From Algoriphagus hitonicola (lineage in GTDB: Bacteria > Bacteroidota > Bacteroidia > Cytophagales > Cyclobacteriaceae): a stretch of DNA of 64,000 nucleotides. Each line of letters starts with the position of its first letter. Position 1 is the stretch's first letter. Both the position numbers and the translations under genes were made by a program. The notes below the pieces were generated by a model that was given only the letters and a program-made list of their open reading frames with translations, made no database searches and had not been told where the DNA came from. Shown one piece after another: positions 35,499 to 45,298 of the stretch. The stretch is taken from contig NZ_FOPC01000001.1 in NCBI RefSeq assembly GCF_900113375.1, forward strand, positions 496,001-560,000, written 5' to 3'.

Positions 35499-35942
35499 AT
35501 GAACGAAACTTTCTATCCATCCGAAACGCGAGATTTTGAACTTGCTTTCGAAGAGAAATATACCCGGGCATTAATCAATCCTGAGAAAAAAATTGTGATT
35601 TGCGAGCTATTGGCAGATTACATCCCCATTGAGGACTTCAAGGAGGCTTTTCACCGCATCGGAGATATTGTAAAAGCCGGAGACTACGAAAAATTTATTT
35701 TTGACAAGCGATCCCTTCGTGCTTTTCATCAGCCGACAATGGAGTGGTATTTTATTCATTGGAAGCGAGAAATGCTCGATTATGGGATTAAAACCCATCG
35801 AAAAATCCTTCCTGATGAGAAGTGGTTTGAAAAAATGGTGCAAATCGCCAAAGCCCAAATTCTCCAAACCTACCCGGATAATATCATCGATCAATTGGAT
35901 ATCAAATACTGTGATTCGATCGAAGAGGCCATTAATATATGA
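35499..35942 (+). CDS. SpoIIAA/STAS-like small protein
   Basis: 147 residues. The order IVICELLADYIPIEDFKEAF, then YEKFIFDKRSLRAF and a C-terminal helix resembles SpoIIAA-like (STAS/SEC14) proteins found widely in Bacteroidota. The match is modest. Start of the flavin reductase-like gene overlaps its stop by 4 nt. Confidence 0.75.
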   Translation: MNETFYPSETRDFELAFEEKYTRALINPEKKIVICELLADYIPIEDFKEAFHRIGDIVKAGDYEKFIFDKRSLRAFHQPTMEWYFIHWKREMLDYGIKTHRKILPDEKWFEKMVQIAKAQILQTYPDNIIDQLDIKYCDSIEEAINI

Positions 35943-36568
35943 TCAAATATTTCTCCAAAGATTCCATCTTGGAATCTGATTCATTTTTCAGAAGAAATCT
36001 GATTAACTGTCTCTCTGGTTATAAAAGTTTGAATCTGATCGGAACTCAGGATTCTACCGGAAAAACCAACCTTGCACCTTTTTCACAGGTATTTCACATC
36101 GGTGCATCGCCGCCTTTGGTTGGGATGCTGGTTCGTCCACATACAGTGAAGAGAGACACCTTGGAAAATATACTGGAAACTGGATTTTTCACTTTGAATC
36201 AGGTAACTCCCGAGTTTTACAAAGAAGCGCATTGGACCTCCGCACGATGGGAAGGAAGTGAGTTTGAGGGCACTGGTCTGAAGCCTGAATATTTCGAGGA
36301 TTTTCCAGCTCCTTTTGTTAAAGACAGTCCAGTGAAATTGGGTTGTAGTTTGGTGGAAACTCAAACACTTAAAGTCAATCAAACGATCCTGGTGATAGGT
36401 AGTATAGATCATATTTTTGTGGAAGAAGAAGGGCTGAGGACGGACGGGTCATTGGATTTGAATGTCTTGGAAACGGTAACTGTTTCAGGATTAGATGAGT
36501 ACCACGTGGGGAAAAAGCTTGCTAGATTAAGCTATGCCAAATCCGATCGTGAAGTTGAAGAGATCTAA
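35939..36568 (+). CDS. Flavin reductase-like domain protein
   Basis: 209 residues with the split-barrel FMN-binding fold: LNLIGTQDSTGKTNLAPFSQ, PPLVGMLVRPHTVKRDTLEN, then FFTLNQV. Such proteins reduce FMN with NAD(P)H or bind FMN. Coupled by a 4-nt ATGA overlap to the SpoIIAA-like gene. Confidence 0.88.
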   Translation: MIKYFSKDSILESDSFFRRNLINCLSGYKSLNLIGTQDSTGKTNLAPFSQVFHIGASPPLVGMLVRPHTVKRDTLENILETGFFTLNQVTPEFYKEAHWTSARWEGSEFEGTGLKPEYFEDFPAPFVKDSPVKLGCSLVETQTLKVNQTILVIGSIDHIFVEEEGLRTDGSLDLNVLETVTVSGLDEYHVGKKLARLSYAKSDREVEEI

Positions 36569-36644
36569 AATTTGCTTAAAAGTTTTAGCTAATTTTTTGA
36601 ACTGATCTACAGAATGACTTTTTTAATGAAAAACTTTCGGCGAT

Positions 36645-37784
36645 ATGAGAAATTTTATCTTTTTGGCGGTACTTGGTTTTTGGATGATTTCCTGTGGGAC
36701 TTCTGATCAAAATACCAAAGAGGAAACAGATCGAGTTCCCGAACTGACTTTGGTAGATAGTATGCAAATTGACCGTTTGGTTGTACCAACTTTGCTAGAT
36801 TACAGTGAGGACGGGAAGCATTTTTTGTTTTTCGATTTTCAAAGTAATGAATTGATTTTAACCGATCCTTTGGGAAAAGTGTTGATTTCCACAAACCGCT
36901 CTGAGGATGGCCCGAATAGTTATAAATCAGGTTATTTTTCAGCCTGTAGATTTGTAAATGGAAACCAAATTTTGGTTGATACCTATGCGGGTAGTTTTTT
37001 GTATGATTTTGCATTTAATCTGATTGATTCCAAACCGGCCAAAATTCAAACGATAAGTCAAATGTTAGGGGATACACCGGGTTTCGTAGTGGACGAAAAT
37101 TATCAATTCAAGTTTGGCTATTTGGAGTCAGATCTTGATCAGATCCGTGTGGATGATCAATTAAAAATGGATGAATATGATTTTTTGAAAGTCAGCAATG
37201 CTGATGGAGAAGTGAAGTTTTCTTCCCAAGTACCTCGCTCTGTCAATTACATTCAAAAGCCCGGACAATACATGGGCTATGATCCCATTGCTAAAATTAA
37301 AAATGATCGAATTTATTTACAGTTCATGCTGACTCCTGCGATCTACACCTATAGCTTTCCAGAACTCGAGCTTTTGGATTCTATTAATTTAGATCCGGGT
37401 GAAAATTTCCGGCCTACTGAGCCGGCACCCGAACAGGAAAATTTCGGGATATTTTTCGAAGATCTTAAAGGGTCACGCTATGAAAACTTTATCTTTTCCA
37501 ATGATTACCTGCTTACCTGGTATCTCAAAGGAGCTCCTGATGAAGAGGTGGATGCACTTGATCGGCGTGTGGTGGGAGATGAGAAATATCAGGCCGTAGA
37601 GAAGAAGTACAAAACCCCCGTTTACCAGATTTACAAAGAGAAGGAGAAAATTTGGGAAGGGGAGTGGCCCATCAAACTTAACGTAAAAAAAGACCTGTTG
37701 TATTCCGTAAATGCCAAACCCGGAGAAGATCCCAATTCGGTGGAGCGAGATGTGCAGACCTTTTATTTTTATGAACTCCGATAA
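36645..37784 (+). CDS. Lipoprotein of unknown function (DUF4221-like)
   Basis: 379 residues, lipobox GFWMISCGTS (Cys 17). The rest is beta-rich with recurring short strands, consistent with a propeller. It resembles bacteroidotal DUF4221/6-bladed-type lipoproteins, but I cannot fix the family. Predicted outer-membrane anchored. Confidence 0.82.
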   Translation: MRNFIFLAVLGFWMISCGTSDQNTKEETDRVPELTLVDSMQIDRLVVPTLLDYSEDGKHFLFFDFQSNELILTDPLGKVLISTNRSEDGPNSYKSGYFSACRFVNGNQILVDTYAGSFLYDFAFNLIDSKPAKIQTISQMLGDTPGFVVDENYQFKFGYLESDLDQIRVDDQLKMDEYDFLKVSNADGEVKFSSQVPRSVNYIQKPGQYMGYDPIAKIKNDRIYLQFMLTPAIYTYSFPELELLDSINLDPGENFRPTEPAPEQENFGIFFEDLKGSRYENFIFSNDYLLTWYLKGAPDEEVDALDRRVVGDEKYQAVEKKYKTPVYQIYKEKEKIWEGEWPIKLNVKKDLLYSVNAKPGEDPNSVERDVQTFYFYELR

Positions 37785-37826
37785 ACCTTTTTGGCTCAGA
37801 GCAGTGATGATAGAAAGCCGACCGAA

Positions 37827-38822
37827 ATGAAACTACTTGAGCTCACCGACTCTGGACTTTTTTGTCCTCCTGCGGGGATTTTTATCGATCCCTGGCGACC
37901 TGTGGATCGGGCAATCATCACGCATGCGCATTCGGATCATTCTCGCTGGGGGATGAAGCATTATTTGGCGCATCATGATTCGGCCGAAGTGATGAAACTC
38001 CGATTGGGTGCAGAGATCAGTTTAGAGACAGTAGATTATGCTCAGACGATTGAAATGAACGGAGTTAAAATTTCCCTTCATCCTGCCGGTCATATCCCGG
38101 GATCTGCTCAAATCAGATTAGAATACAAAGGAAAAATAGCCGTAGTCAGCGGAGATTACAAAGTAGAAAACGATGGCTTATCCGCTCCTTTCGAACCCAT
38201 CAAATGCCATGAATTTGTGTCGGAATGTACCTTTGGATTGCCGATTTACAAATGGGAGCCACAGGTAGAGATATTTGATCAAGTGAATTCTTGGTGGAAA
38301 GAAAATGCCCTAGACGGACGCAATTCGGTGCTTTTCGCTTATTCTTTGGGCAAAGCCCAGCGAATTTTAAAACATCTCGACCCGAGCATAGGGAAGATTT
38401 TTGTCCATGGAGCGGTCTGGAATACGAACCAAGCTTTGCTGGCAAATGGGATAGCAATTTCGGATGTTCTAAAAGTAACTCAGGATACATCCAAAAGTGA
38501 ATTTAAAGGGGCGATGATTATTGCTCCGCCTTCTGCCTTTGGCACTCCATGGATGCGCCGGTTTTCTCCCTATCGAACGGGAATATGTTCGGGTTGGATG
38601 GCCGTGCGTGGAACGCGGAGGAGACGGGCTGCCGATCGGGGATTTGTGCTTTCTGATCATGCCGACTGGGAGGGTTTAATACAGGCTATCGTGGCCACAG
38701 AAGCTGAAAAAGTATATTTGACCCATGGAAGCACAGCTTCTTTTGGACGATTTTTGCAAGAAGAAAAAGGAATTGACGCCGTTGAGCTTCAGACGCTTTT
38801 TGGGGCAGAGGAGGTGGAGTAA
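37827..38822 (+). CDS. Ligase-associated DNA exonuclease (metallo-beta-lactamase fold)
   Basis: 331 residues from ATG 37827 (MKLLELTDSGLFCPPAG). Metal motifs: ITHAHSDHSRWG, LHPAGHIPGSAQI, VVSGDYK and GFVLSDHADWEGL. Matches the exonuclease that normally sits with an ATP-dependent DNA ligase and a DEXH helicase in a repair cassette. Neither partner is in the following genes here, so it is an orphan at this locus. Confidence 0.9.
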   Translation: MKLLELTDSGLFCPPAGIFIDPWRPVDRAIITHAHSDHSRWGMKHYLAHHDSAEVMKLRLGAEISLETVDYAQTIEMNGVKISLHPAGHIPGSAQIRLEYKGKIAVVSGDYKVENDGLSAPFEPIKCHEFVSECTFGLPIYKWEPQVEIFDQVNSWWKENALDGRNSVLFAYSLGKAQRILKHLDPSIGKIFVHGAVWNTNQALLANGIAISDVLKVTQDTSKSEFKGAMIIAPPSAFGTPWMRRFSPYRTGICSGWMAVRGTRRRRAADRGFVLSDHADWEGLIQAIVATEAEKVYLTHGSTASFGRFLQEEKGIDAVELQTLFGAEEVE

Positions 38823-39101
38823 TGAGCGTTATTTGAATGCCACAGCATATTGGATTTTGCCCAGGCCTCTGTCTCCACAGGCCACTCTCGAAATTTGAAT
38901 TAACCAAGCCATTTTTTTTGAAAAATCGGTGCTGTAATGAATGGTTCATCATCTGTGCAGTTTCGGTTAGTAGTGACACAGACCGAGGCTTTAGGACAAA
39001 AACCGGGGGAAGGAGTTGATTTTAAAATCAATCCGATATCTCCAGTAAAATACTTCAAACCCAAAAAACACTATCTTCATACTTCTCAACCTCTATTCGC
39101 T
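38823..39101. other. Intergenic with hairpin, no gene supported
   Basis: 279 nt. It contains a GGCCTCTG/CACAGGCC imperfect hairpin (about 38865-38886) without a T-run. An in-frame upstream extension of the next gene exists but is rejected in favour of the lipoprotein start. Confidence 0.4.
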
Positions 39102-40106
39102 ATGAAGAATTTTCTAGGATTTCTACTGCTAGTTGTTTTTGCTTTTTCTTGCACTGAATCTCAACATGAAAAAGAAATCAGCTCCATAGAAACCGTTACT
39201 GGGCCCATTTCGATCGACTCTCTGGGCTTGACTTTGATTCATGAACATTTGTTGGTGGATTTTATCGGAGCCGACTCGGTAAGTTTGGATCGATGGGATC
39301 GGGATTCAGTGGTCCAGAAAGTACTTCCTTATTTAATGGAAGTAAAGAAATTTGGCGTAAAGACCATTTTGGAGTGTACTCCTTCTTTTCTGGGTAAGGA
39401 TCCAATTCTTCTTCAGCAACTAAGCGAAAAATCCGGAATTCAAATCCTTACCAACACAGGATATTATGGCGCGGTTGAAGGAAAATATTTACCAGCTCAT
39501 GCCTTTAGCGAAACGGCAGAGCAACTTTCCGAGCGATGGATAGCAGAATTGGAAAATGGAATAGGGGAAACCGGCATCAAACCGGCTTTTATCAAAATTT
39601 CGGTCAATGAATCCGAACTGCTTTCCCCGATTGATCAAAAACTGGTTAAAGCTGCAGGGCTGACTCATCAAAAAAGTGGCTTGACGATCGCCTCGCATAC
39701 TGGAACTTGGAAGACAGCCGCACAAGAGGTGACAATTCTTCAGGAAATGGAGATTGATCCTTCGGCTTTTGTCTGGGTTCATGCACAGGCAGAGGAGGAT
39801 TTTCAAAATTACCAAAGAGCCGCTGATTTGGGTGTTTGGATTTCGTTGGATGGAATAGGATGGAGGCTTACTCCTTACGTGGACCGCTTGATTTATGCAA
39901 AAGAAAATGGGTTTTTAGACCAAGTTTTGATTTCCCATGATGCAGGTTGGTATGATCCTTCCCAAGCGGGAGGTGGGGAATTTCAGCCTTTTACGAATAT
40001 TTTTGAAGAGCTGATTCCCATCCTCAATGAAAGGGGATTTAGCAGGGAAGACTGGAATCAACTTTTAATTGAAAATCCTAAGCAGGCATTTGGAGGCGGT
40101 TTGTAA
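39102..40106 (+). CDS. Phosphotriesterase-family lipoprotein
   Basis: 334 residues from ATG 39102, which gives a lipobox (LLLVVFAFSCTES, Cys 17). The longer frame upstream would bury this signal. TIM-barrel metal motifs: LIHEHLLVDF, bridging Lys in AFIKISVNES, IASHTGTW, VWVHAQAEED and ISHDAGWYDP. Relatives are lactonases or phosphotriesterase homologues; the true substrate is unknown. Surface or periplasmic by lipidation. Confidence 0.92.
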   Translation: MKNFLGFLLLVVFAFSCTESQHEKEISSIETVTGPISIDSLGLTLIHEHLLVDFIGADSVSLDRWDRDSVVQKVLPYLMEVKKFGVKTILECTPSFLGKDPILLQQLSEKSGIQILTNTGYYGAVEGKYLPAHAFSETAEQLSERWIAELENGIGETGIKPAFIKISVNESELLSPIDQKLVKAAGLTHQKSGLTIASHTGTWKTAAQEVTILQEMEIDPSAFVWVHAQAEEDFQNYQRAADLGVWISLDGIGWRLTPYVDRLIYAKENGFLDQVLISHDAGWYDPSQAGGGEFQPFTNIFEELIPILNERGFSREDWNQLLIENPKQAFGGGL

Positions 40107-40267
40107 ATTTATTTTACTCCTTGGCCAAATCTAATTTTATAAGACGCATTAAAATACCATTGGATCTTAATTATTGAAAATCAGTGTCTTTTGATGTTTT
40201 GCCTGTCAAAAATCTGAAACTCCACCAAATTTTCTTTGCCAACCTTTACCAAACCATTCGTCCTGCT

Positions 40268-40275
40268 TACCTTTG
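40268..40275 (+). promoter_or_regulatory. -7 promoter element (TACCTTTG) on the guaA start
   Basis: Exact TAnnTTTG match ending 3 nt before ATG 40279. Transcription would start at or beside the ATG, i.e. leaderless. No standard -33 element. Confidence 0.5.
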
Positions 40276-40278
40276 CGC

Positions 40279-41808
40279 ATGGCAGAACAAATTTTGATCC
40301 TAGATTTTGGCTCTCAGTACACCCAACTCATCGCCCGAAGAGTTAGAGAGCTAAACGTTTATTGTGAAATTCACCCCTTTAACAACCTTCCGGAGATTAC
40401 AGATGACATCAAAGGAATTATCCTTTCCGGCTCTCCGTGCAGTGTACGGGATGAAGGTGCTCCAGACTTGGATTTAGATAGTCTTCGTGGGAAATTACCC
40501 ATCTTGGGCGTTTGCTACGGTTCCCAACTTTTAGCCCAGAAATACGGAGGGGAAGTTTTGCCATCCACAATCAGAGAATACGGCCGAGCCAATCTTGATC
40601 ATATTGATTTGCATCATGATTTGCTGAAAGAAATGACCCATGGCTCTCAAGTATGGATGTCTCATGGTGATACCATTAAAAAATTACCCGAAGGATTTGA
40701 AGTAATTGCCAGTACCTCTTCGGTAGAGGTTGCCGCTTTTAAGATTGAAGGGGAAAAAACCTACGGAATTCAATTTCATCCCGAAGTCACCCACTCCACA
40801 GAGGGGAAAAATCTATTGAGAAACTTTGTGGTCGGCATCTGCGGTTGTGCGCAGGATTGGACTTCGGATGTATTTATTGATGCTACCGTGGCCGAACTGA
40901 AGGAAAGAATTGGTTCGGATAAGGTCGTGATGGGACTTTCCGGCGGAGTGGATTCTTCGGTAGCTGCAACGCTGATTCATCGAGCAATTGGTGATCAATT
41001 GACCTGTGTATTTGTGGACAATGGATTGCTTCGCAAAAATGAATTTGAAGAAGTGCTTCATTCCTACAAGGACATGGGCTTGAATGTTATCGGAGTGGAT
41101 GCTAAGCAGCGATTTTACGATGCCTTGGCGGGAGTTTCAGATCCGGAGACGAAGCGAAAGGCAATCGGCAGAGCATTTATCGAGGTGTTTGATGATGAAG
41201 CGCATAAAATCGACGGTGTCAAATGGCTAGGTCAGGGGACGATTTATCCAGATGTGATCGAATCCGTTTCCGTCAAAGGACCTTCAGCGACGATCAAATC
41301 CCACCACAATGTGGGCGGCTTGCCGGATTTTATGAAATTATCGGTGGTAGAACCACTCAATACCTTATTCAAGGACGAGGTACGGGAAGTGGGACGAGCT
41401 TTGGAGATTCCGGAAACTATCGTGGGAAGACATCCATTCCCCGGTCCTGGATTGGCGATTCGTATTTTGGGAGATATCACTCCTGAGAAGGTGGCGACCC
41501 TGCAGGAAGTCGACCATATTTTTATCCAAGGTTTGAAAAACCACGGACTTTACGATCAAGTCTGGCAGGCAGGAGCGATTTTGCTTCCTATTCAATCAGT
41601 AGGAGTGATGGGTGATGAGCGAACGTATGAGCGGGTGGTTGCTCTTCGTGCTGTGGGTTCGGTGGACGGAATGACCGCAGATTGGATTCATTTACCTTAC
41701 GAATTCCTAGGAAAAATGTCCAATGAAATCATCAATCGGGTCAAGGGAGTAAACCGTGTCGTTTATGACATTTCTTCCAAGCCACCGGCCACAATCGAGT
41801 GGGAATAA
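40279..41808 (+). CDS. guaA: GMP synthase (glutamine-hydrolysing)
   Basis: 509 residues. Class I amidotransferase domain: [19 protein letters not shown], Cys in [11 protein letters not shown] (about 78), His-Glu in [14 protein letters not shown]-pyrophosphatase loop [18 protein letters not shown]-terminal dimerisation domain ends KPPATIEWE. Converts XMP to GMP. The TTG at 40273 overlaps the promoter and is rejected. A terminator follows. Confidence 0.97.
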   Translation: MAEQILILDFGSQYTQLIARRVRELNVYCEIHPFNNLPEITDDIKGIILSGSPCSVRDEGAPDLDLDSLRGKLPILGVCYGSQLLAQKYGGEVLPSTIREYGRANLDHIDLHHDLLKEMTHGSQVWMSHGDTIKKLPEGFEVIASTSSVEVAAFKIEGEKTYGIQFHPEVTHSTEGKNLLRNFVVGICGCAQDWTSDVFIDATVAELKERIGSDKVVMGLSGGVDSSVAATLIHRAIGDQLTCVFVDNGLLRKNEFEEVLHSYKDMGLNVIGVDAKQRFYDALAGVSDPETKRKAIGRAFIEVFDDEAHKIDGVKWLGQGTIYPDVIESVSVKGPSATIKSHHNVGGLPDFMKLSVVEPLNTLFKDEVREVGRALEIPETIVGRHPFPGPGLAIRILGDITPEKVATLQEVDHIFIQGLKNHGLYDQVWQAGAILLPIQSVGVMGDERTYERVVALRAVGSVDGMTADWIHLPYEFLGKMSNEIINRVKGVNRVVYDISSKPPATIEWE

Positions 41809-41824
41809 ACTTAAATTAATTTTG

Positions 41825-41853
41825 AACCCGGAGATACTTCTTCGGGTTTTTCT
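41825..41853 (+). terminator. Rho-independent terminator after guaA
   Basis: AACCCGGAGA (41825-41834) pairs with TCTTCGGGTT (41839-41848, one G.U) around TACT, followed by a T-rich tail. Confidence 0.8.
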
Positions 41854-41878
41854 TTGGTTAGGGTATTTCGGCCCAAAC

Positions 41879-41908
41879 TTTGGGTTTGGAAATAATGGTT
41901 TAAATTTG
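41879..41908 (+). promoter_or_regulatory. Promoter TTTG-N18-TAAATTTG
   Basis: -33 TTTG (41879-41882) and exact -7 (41901-41908) at good spacing, 28 nt before the ATG at 41937. It probably drives the LpoA-like gene, hemL and the ArsC-like gene. Confidence 0.65.
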
Positions 41909-41936
41909 CCTACTCTGTAGTGATATCCCCTTATTC

Positions 41937-43589
41937 ATGCACAAAATCGTCTTTTTACTCGCCTTATTTTTAGTATCCGCACAGCTTACCGCTCAAAACT
42001 TACCGGAAGGGTATGAGCGGGGCAAAGTTCTGCTCAATTCGAGAAGGTATGTCGAAGCGATTTCGGCTTTTGAGCCATTTATGAATTCGGATGAATATGG
42101 AAACCTAGCCAATTATGCGAAGTTTTATGCGGCTACTGCTGCTTTGGAACTCAATCGCGTGGAAGATGCTATTGGTTGGCTTCAACCCTTGGCTTCCTCA
42201 TCTTGGACTAATCAAAATGAGTCCAAGTTTTTGCTGGCTCGAGCCTACTTTCAAAACCAACAGCGAACTGAAGCCCTTCGACTAGCCTTAGAGCTTCAAA
42301 AAACAGATTTTAATGAGCCTACTCAGGATATGGTTTATGACTTTTTGGTTCAGAGTAGTACGGATTTTATGACCCGTAATATTCGGGAATTTCAAGACAT
42401 TCCTGGATATAGAGCAGCTTTAAGTACCGTTTTGAATCAAAAGAATGTACTTTCCTCAGATGAGCGATCGCTATATTATGAATTAAAAGGAATGGGAATT
42501 ACCGGTACGGATCAAAAAACTCAGGATGGGATTCTTGATTTAGTGGTGATTTTGCCATTTACAGATGTGAGTAATTCCAGATCCAGAAATTTGGATCCAA
42601 GTTCGTTTACCTATGAGTTATTCCAAGGGATACGATTTGGAGTCAGTGAATTGGAAAAAGAAGGAATAAAAGTCAATCTTATGAGTTTTGATTCCAAGCG
42701 GGATTTGGCTCATCTTCGAAATATTCTGGGTGATCCGGCCATCGCTCAAGCGGATTTGATTATCGGGCCGATATATCCGGATGAAGCAGACTTGGTCAGT
42801 GCCTTTGCCGAAAATGCAAAAATCGCCTTTGTCCACCCCCTTTCCAATCTGGGAGATCGCTTTGAGGATCGGGAATATAGTTTTTTGTTTAGGCCTTCTG
42901 TTGAGGATCTTGTCGATGGAGTAGTGAGCAATCTGAAAAGTAGAAATTGGGGCAATAAGGTGGCTATCGGCTATTCGGGCAGTACCCGAGATGTTCAGAT
43001 GAGTACTTTATTGGAGGAAAAATTATTGCAGGAAGGCTTTGATATGGTGGGTAAAGCCGAGCTTAATCCGGCAAATGCCGCAAAATTTTTAACGCAATTG
43101 AGAGTGCTTCCAAGCCGGGACAGTGCTGATGTAAGAGCTAATCAGATAATTTTCTTATCCGATGATCCGGCGATAGCTCAGCCTACCCTTTCCTACATCG
43201 AGTCAGTGACCGCTGAGGTGCCGATTTTGGTCATGGATTCATGGTTGGGTTTCAACTTTGCCAATTATGAAATGCTTGAGTTTCCTAATTTCTTTTTTAT
43301 CTCCAATAACACCCCGAGGTTTGATTCAGAAGAAATGGAAGATTTTCGAACCGATTTCTACAGTCGCTATTTGACCTTTCCTTCCATTAATGCCATTTTG
43401 GGCTCTGAGCTAATCTATTGGGTGGGGGAGAATTTCAGCAATACAGATAGACCCCTTAGAGAGAATTTTATTCAAAGCGAATTTTTACCCGGTAAGTTGA
43501 CTTGGGGCTTCGATTTTAGTAACAGCAATTACAATCAATATGTGCCTGTTTTCGGGATGGAAGCAGGTGAATTAAAACCTATTAATTAA
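41937..43589 (+). CDS. LpoA-like TPR plus periplasmic-binding-protein-fold protein
   Basis: 550 residues with a signal peptide (LLALFLVSAQLTAQ). About 25-150 are TPR-like helices (YERGKVLLNSRRYVEAISAF). From about 205 there is a type I periplasmic-binding fold (DLVVILPFTDVSNSRSR, ADLIIGPIYPDEADLVSAF, AFVHPLSNLGDRF). This TPR plus PBP1 pairing matches LpoA activators of penicillin-binding proteins. An ABC-transporter binding protein is the other possibility, but no permease is near. Confidence 0.82.
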   Translation: MHKIVFLLALFLVSAQLTAQNLPEGYERGKVLLNSRRYVEAISAFEPFMNSDEYGNLANYAKFYAATAALELNRVEDAIGWLQPLASSSWTNQNESKFLLARAYFQNQQRTEALRLALELQKTDFNEPTQDMVYDFLVQSSTDFMTRNIREFQDIPGYRAALSTVLNQKNVLSSDERSLYYELKGMGITGTDQKTQDGILDLVVILPFTDVSNSRSRNLDPSSFTYELFQGIRFGVSELEKEGIKVNLMSFDSKRDLAHLRNILGDPAIAQADLIIGPIYPDEADLVSAFAENAKIAFVHPLSNLGDRFEDREYSFLFRPSVEDLVDGVVSNLKSRNWGNKVAIGYSGSTRDVQMSTLLEEKLLQEGFDMVGKAELNPANAAKFLTQLRVLPSRDSADVRANQIIFLSDDPAIAQPTLSYIESVTAEVPILVMDSWLGFNFANYEMLEFPNFFFISNNTPRFDSEEMEDFRTDFYSRYLTFPSINAILGSELIYWVGENFSNTDRPLRENFIQSEFLPGKLTWGFDFSNSNYNQYVPVFGMEAGELKPIN

Positions 43590-43592
43590 TTC

Positions 43593-44888
43593 ATGAACAT
43601 TTCAGAAAGCAAGCGGCTTTTTGCCCATGCCCAGAATTTTATACCCGGAGGAGTCAATTCCCCCGTTCGCGCTTTTCGTGCAGTAGGAGGTGAGCCTGTA
43701 TTTATCAAAAGAGCCGATGGAGCATTTATTTTTGATGAAGATGACAATGCCTACATCGAGTTGATCAATAGCTGGGGCCCTATGATTTTGGGGCATAATC
43801 ATCCCTTGATCCGACAGGCTGTGATCGATGCGATGGATAGCGGAACTTCTTTTGGGGCGCCTACGGCAAAAGAAGTGGAGATTGCGGAGCTGATCGTGCA
43901 GATGGTGCCTTCGGTCGAAAAGGTAAGAATGGTCAATTCCGGAACGGAGGCGACTATGTCTGCCATTCGTGTCGCAAGAGGCTTTACCGGAAGGGATAAA
44001 TTCATCAAAATGGAAGGGCACTACCATGGACATGGAGATTCTTTTTTGATATCGGCTGGTTCTGGTGCGATCACCATGGGGAATCCCGATTCCCCGGGAG
44101 TGACCAAAGGGACGGCAAAGGACACCTTGCTGGCGCCGTATAATTCTTTGGAAGCGATCGAAGAGTTGGTAGCCGCAAATAAAGGAGAAATAGCTGCTTT
44201 GATTTTGGAGCCGGTACCTGGAAATATGGGCTTGACGATTCCCTTCCCCGGTTATTTGCAGGGGTTGAGGGAAATCTGCACCCGAGAAGGAATTGTATTG
44301 ATTTTTGACGAAGTCATGACGGGTTTTCGACTGGCACCGGGAGGTGCACAGGAGCTTTTTGGCGTGACTCCGGATATGACTACGCTGGGTAAAATCATCG
44401 GTGGAGGTATGCCGGTAGGGGCCTATGGTGGCAAAAAGGAAATCATGGAACACGTATCTCCAGCCGGACCTGTGTACCAGGCAGGAACGCTCTCCGGTAA
44501 TCCCATTGCCATGTCCGCGGGTTTGGCGATGCTTCATCATCTCAATGATCACCGGGAGATTTATGGAGAGCTCCTGACCATCGGTAGAAAAATCGCCGAA
44601 GGAATCGTGAAAATTAACTTAGAGCTGGGCTATCATTATACTGTAAATCATCTGGGTAGTATGTATTCCTTGTTTTTCAGTACAGATCCAGTGGTTGATT
44701 TTGAATCGGCCAAAAAATCGGATACTCAACTCTTTGGGAAGTATTTCCAAGCCATGCTGAAAAGAGGGGTTTATTTGGCACCCTCTCAATTCGAAAGCCT
44801 GTTTTTATCTACTGCTCTTCGGGACGATTTGATTTCTCAAATTCTCCTAGCCCACCAAGAAAGCATGAAAGAAATTCATTCGATTTAA
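43593..44888 (+). CDS. hemL: Glutamate-1-semialdehyde 2,1-aminomutase
   Basis: 431 residues. PLP enzyme forming 5-aminolaevulinate in haem synthesis. Seen: FIPGGVNSPVRAF at the N-terminus, RMVNSGTEATMSAIRVARG, KMEGHYHGHGD, FDEVMTGFR and the PLP Lys in TLGKIIGGGMPVGAYGG (about 266). The start follows the previous stop by 3 nt. Confidence 0.97.
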   Translation: MNISESKRLFAHAQNFIPGGVNSPVRAFRAVGGEPVFIKRADGAFIFDEDDNAYIELINSWGPMILGHNHPLIRQAVIDAMDSGTSFGAPTAKEVEIAELIVQMVPSVEKVRMVNSGTEATMSAIRVARGFTGRDKFIKMEGHYHGHGDSFLISAGSGAITMGNPDSPGVTKGTAKDTLLAPYNSLEAIEELVAANKGEIAALILEPVPGNMGLTIPFPGYLQGLREICTREGIVLIFDEVMTGFRLAPGGAQELFGVTPDMTTLGKIIGGGMPVGAYGGKKEIMEHVSPAGPVYQAGTLSGNPIAMSAGLAMLHHLNDHREIYGELLTIGRKIAEGIVKINLELGYHYTVNHLGSMYSLFFSTDPVVDFESAKKSDTQLFGKYFQAMLKRGVYLAPSQFESLFLSTALRDDLISQILLAHQESMKEIHSI

Positions 44889-44903
44889 AAAAAAATACAT
44901 CTT

Positions 44904-45254
44904 ATGTCAATCACCGTATACGGAATCAAAAACTGCAATACCATGAAGAAAACCTTTGAGTTTTTGGACTCAAAAGGGGTGGATTATGAATTTGTGGATT
45001 ATAAAAAGCAAAAACCCACACAGGAATTGCTAAACGGGTTTTTGAAGAAAACTGAACTAGCCAGTCTAGTCAATAAAAAGGGAATGACGTATCGGAAAAT
45101 GGATGAAGGTCAGCGAAGCTACTTGGAAAAAGAAGCCACAGCTATCCCGATTTTGATCGAAAACTCCAGCATGATCAAGCGGCCGATTATTCTATATCCA
45201 AATGGAAAAATCAGCTTGGGTTTTGATCCCGAAGTGATCGAAAATCAACTTTAA
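44904..45254 (+). CDS. ArsC/Spx-family thioredoxin-fold protein
   Basis: 116 residues. ITVYGIKNCNTMKKTFEFLD (Cys 11) at the N-terminus and PILIENSSMIKRPIILY at the C-terminus match the YffB/ArsC-like group. It keeps only the single Cys of the CxxC position (CNTM), so it may be a glutathione-dependent reductase. 15 nt after hemL. Confidence 0.9.
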   Translation: MSITVYGIKNCNTMKKTFEFLDSKGVDYEFVDYKKQKPTQELLNGFLKKTELASLVNKKGMTYRKMDEGQRSYLEKEATAIPILIENSSMIKRPIILYPNGKISLGFDPEVIENQL

Positions 45255-45259
45255 AAATT

Positions 45260-45298
45260 AGAAGGTCATTCTTTTTATTGATCAAAGAATGACCTTCT
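45260..45298. terminator. Bidirectional terminator, perfect 15-bp stem
   Basis: AGAAGGTCATTCTTT (45260-45274) and AAAGAATGACCTTCT (45284-45298) are exact inverted repeats around a 9-nt loop. The right arm encodes the last residues (RSFFDQ) of the convergent LptD-like gene, and the loop holds its stop codon. It can end transcription from both sides. Confidence 0.75.

Noticed and set aside
38937..39101. Upstream extension of the phosphotriesterase-family gene
   Set aside because: The internal ATG at 39102 gives a textbook lipobox; the extension would bury it.
43602..44552. 316-codon minus-strand frame inside hemL
   Set aside because: Antisense to an intact aminomutase; His/Arg-rich and low in recognisable motifs.
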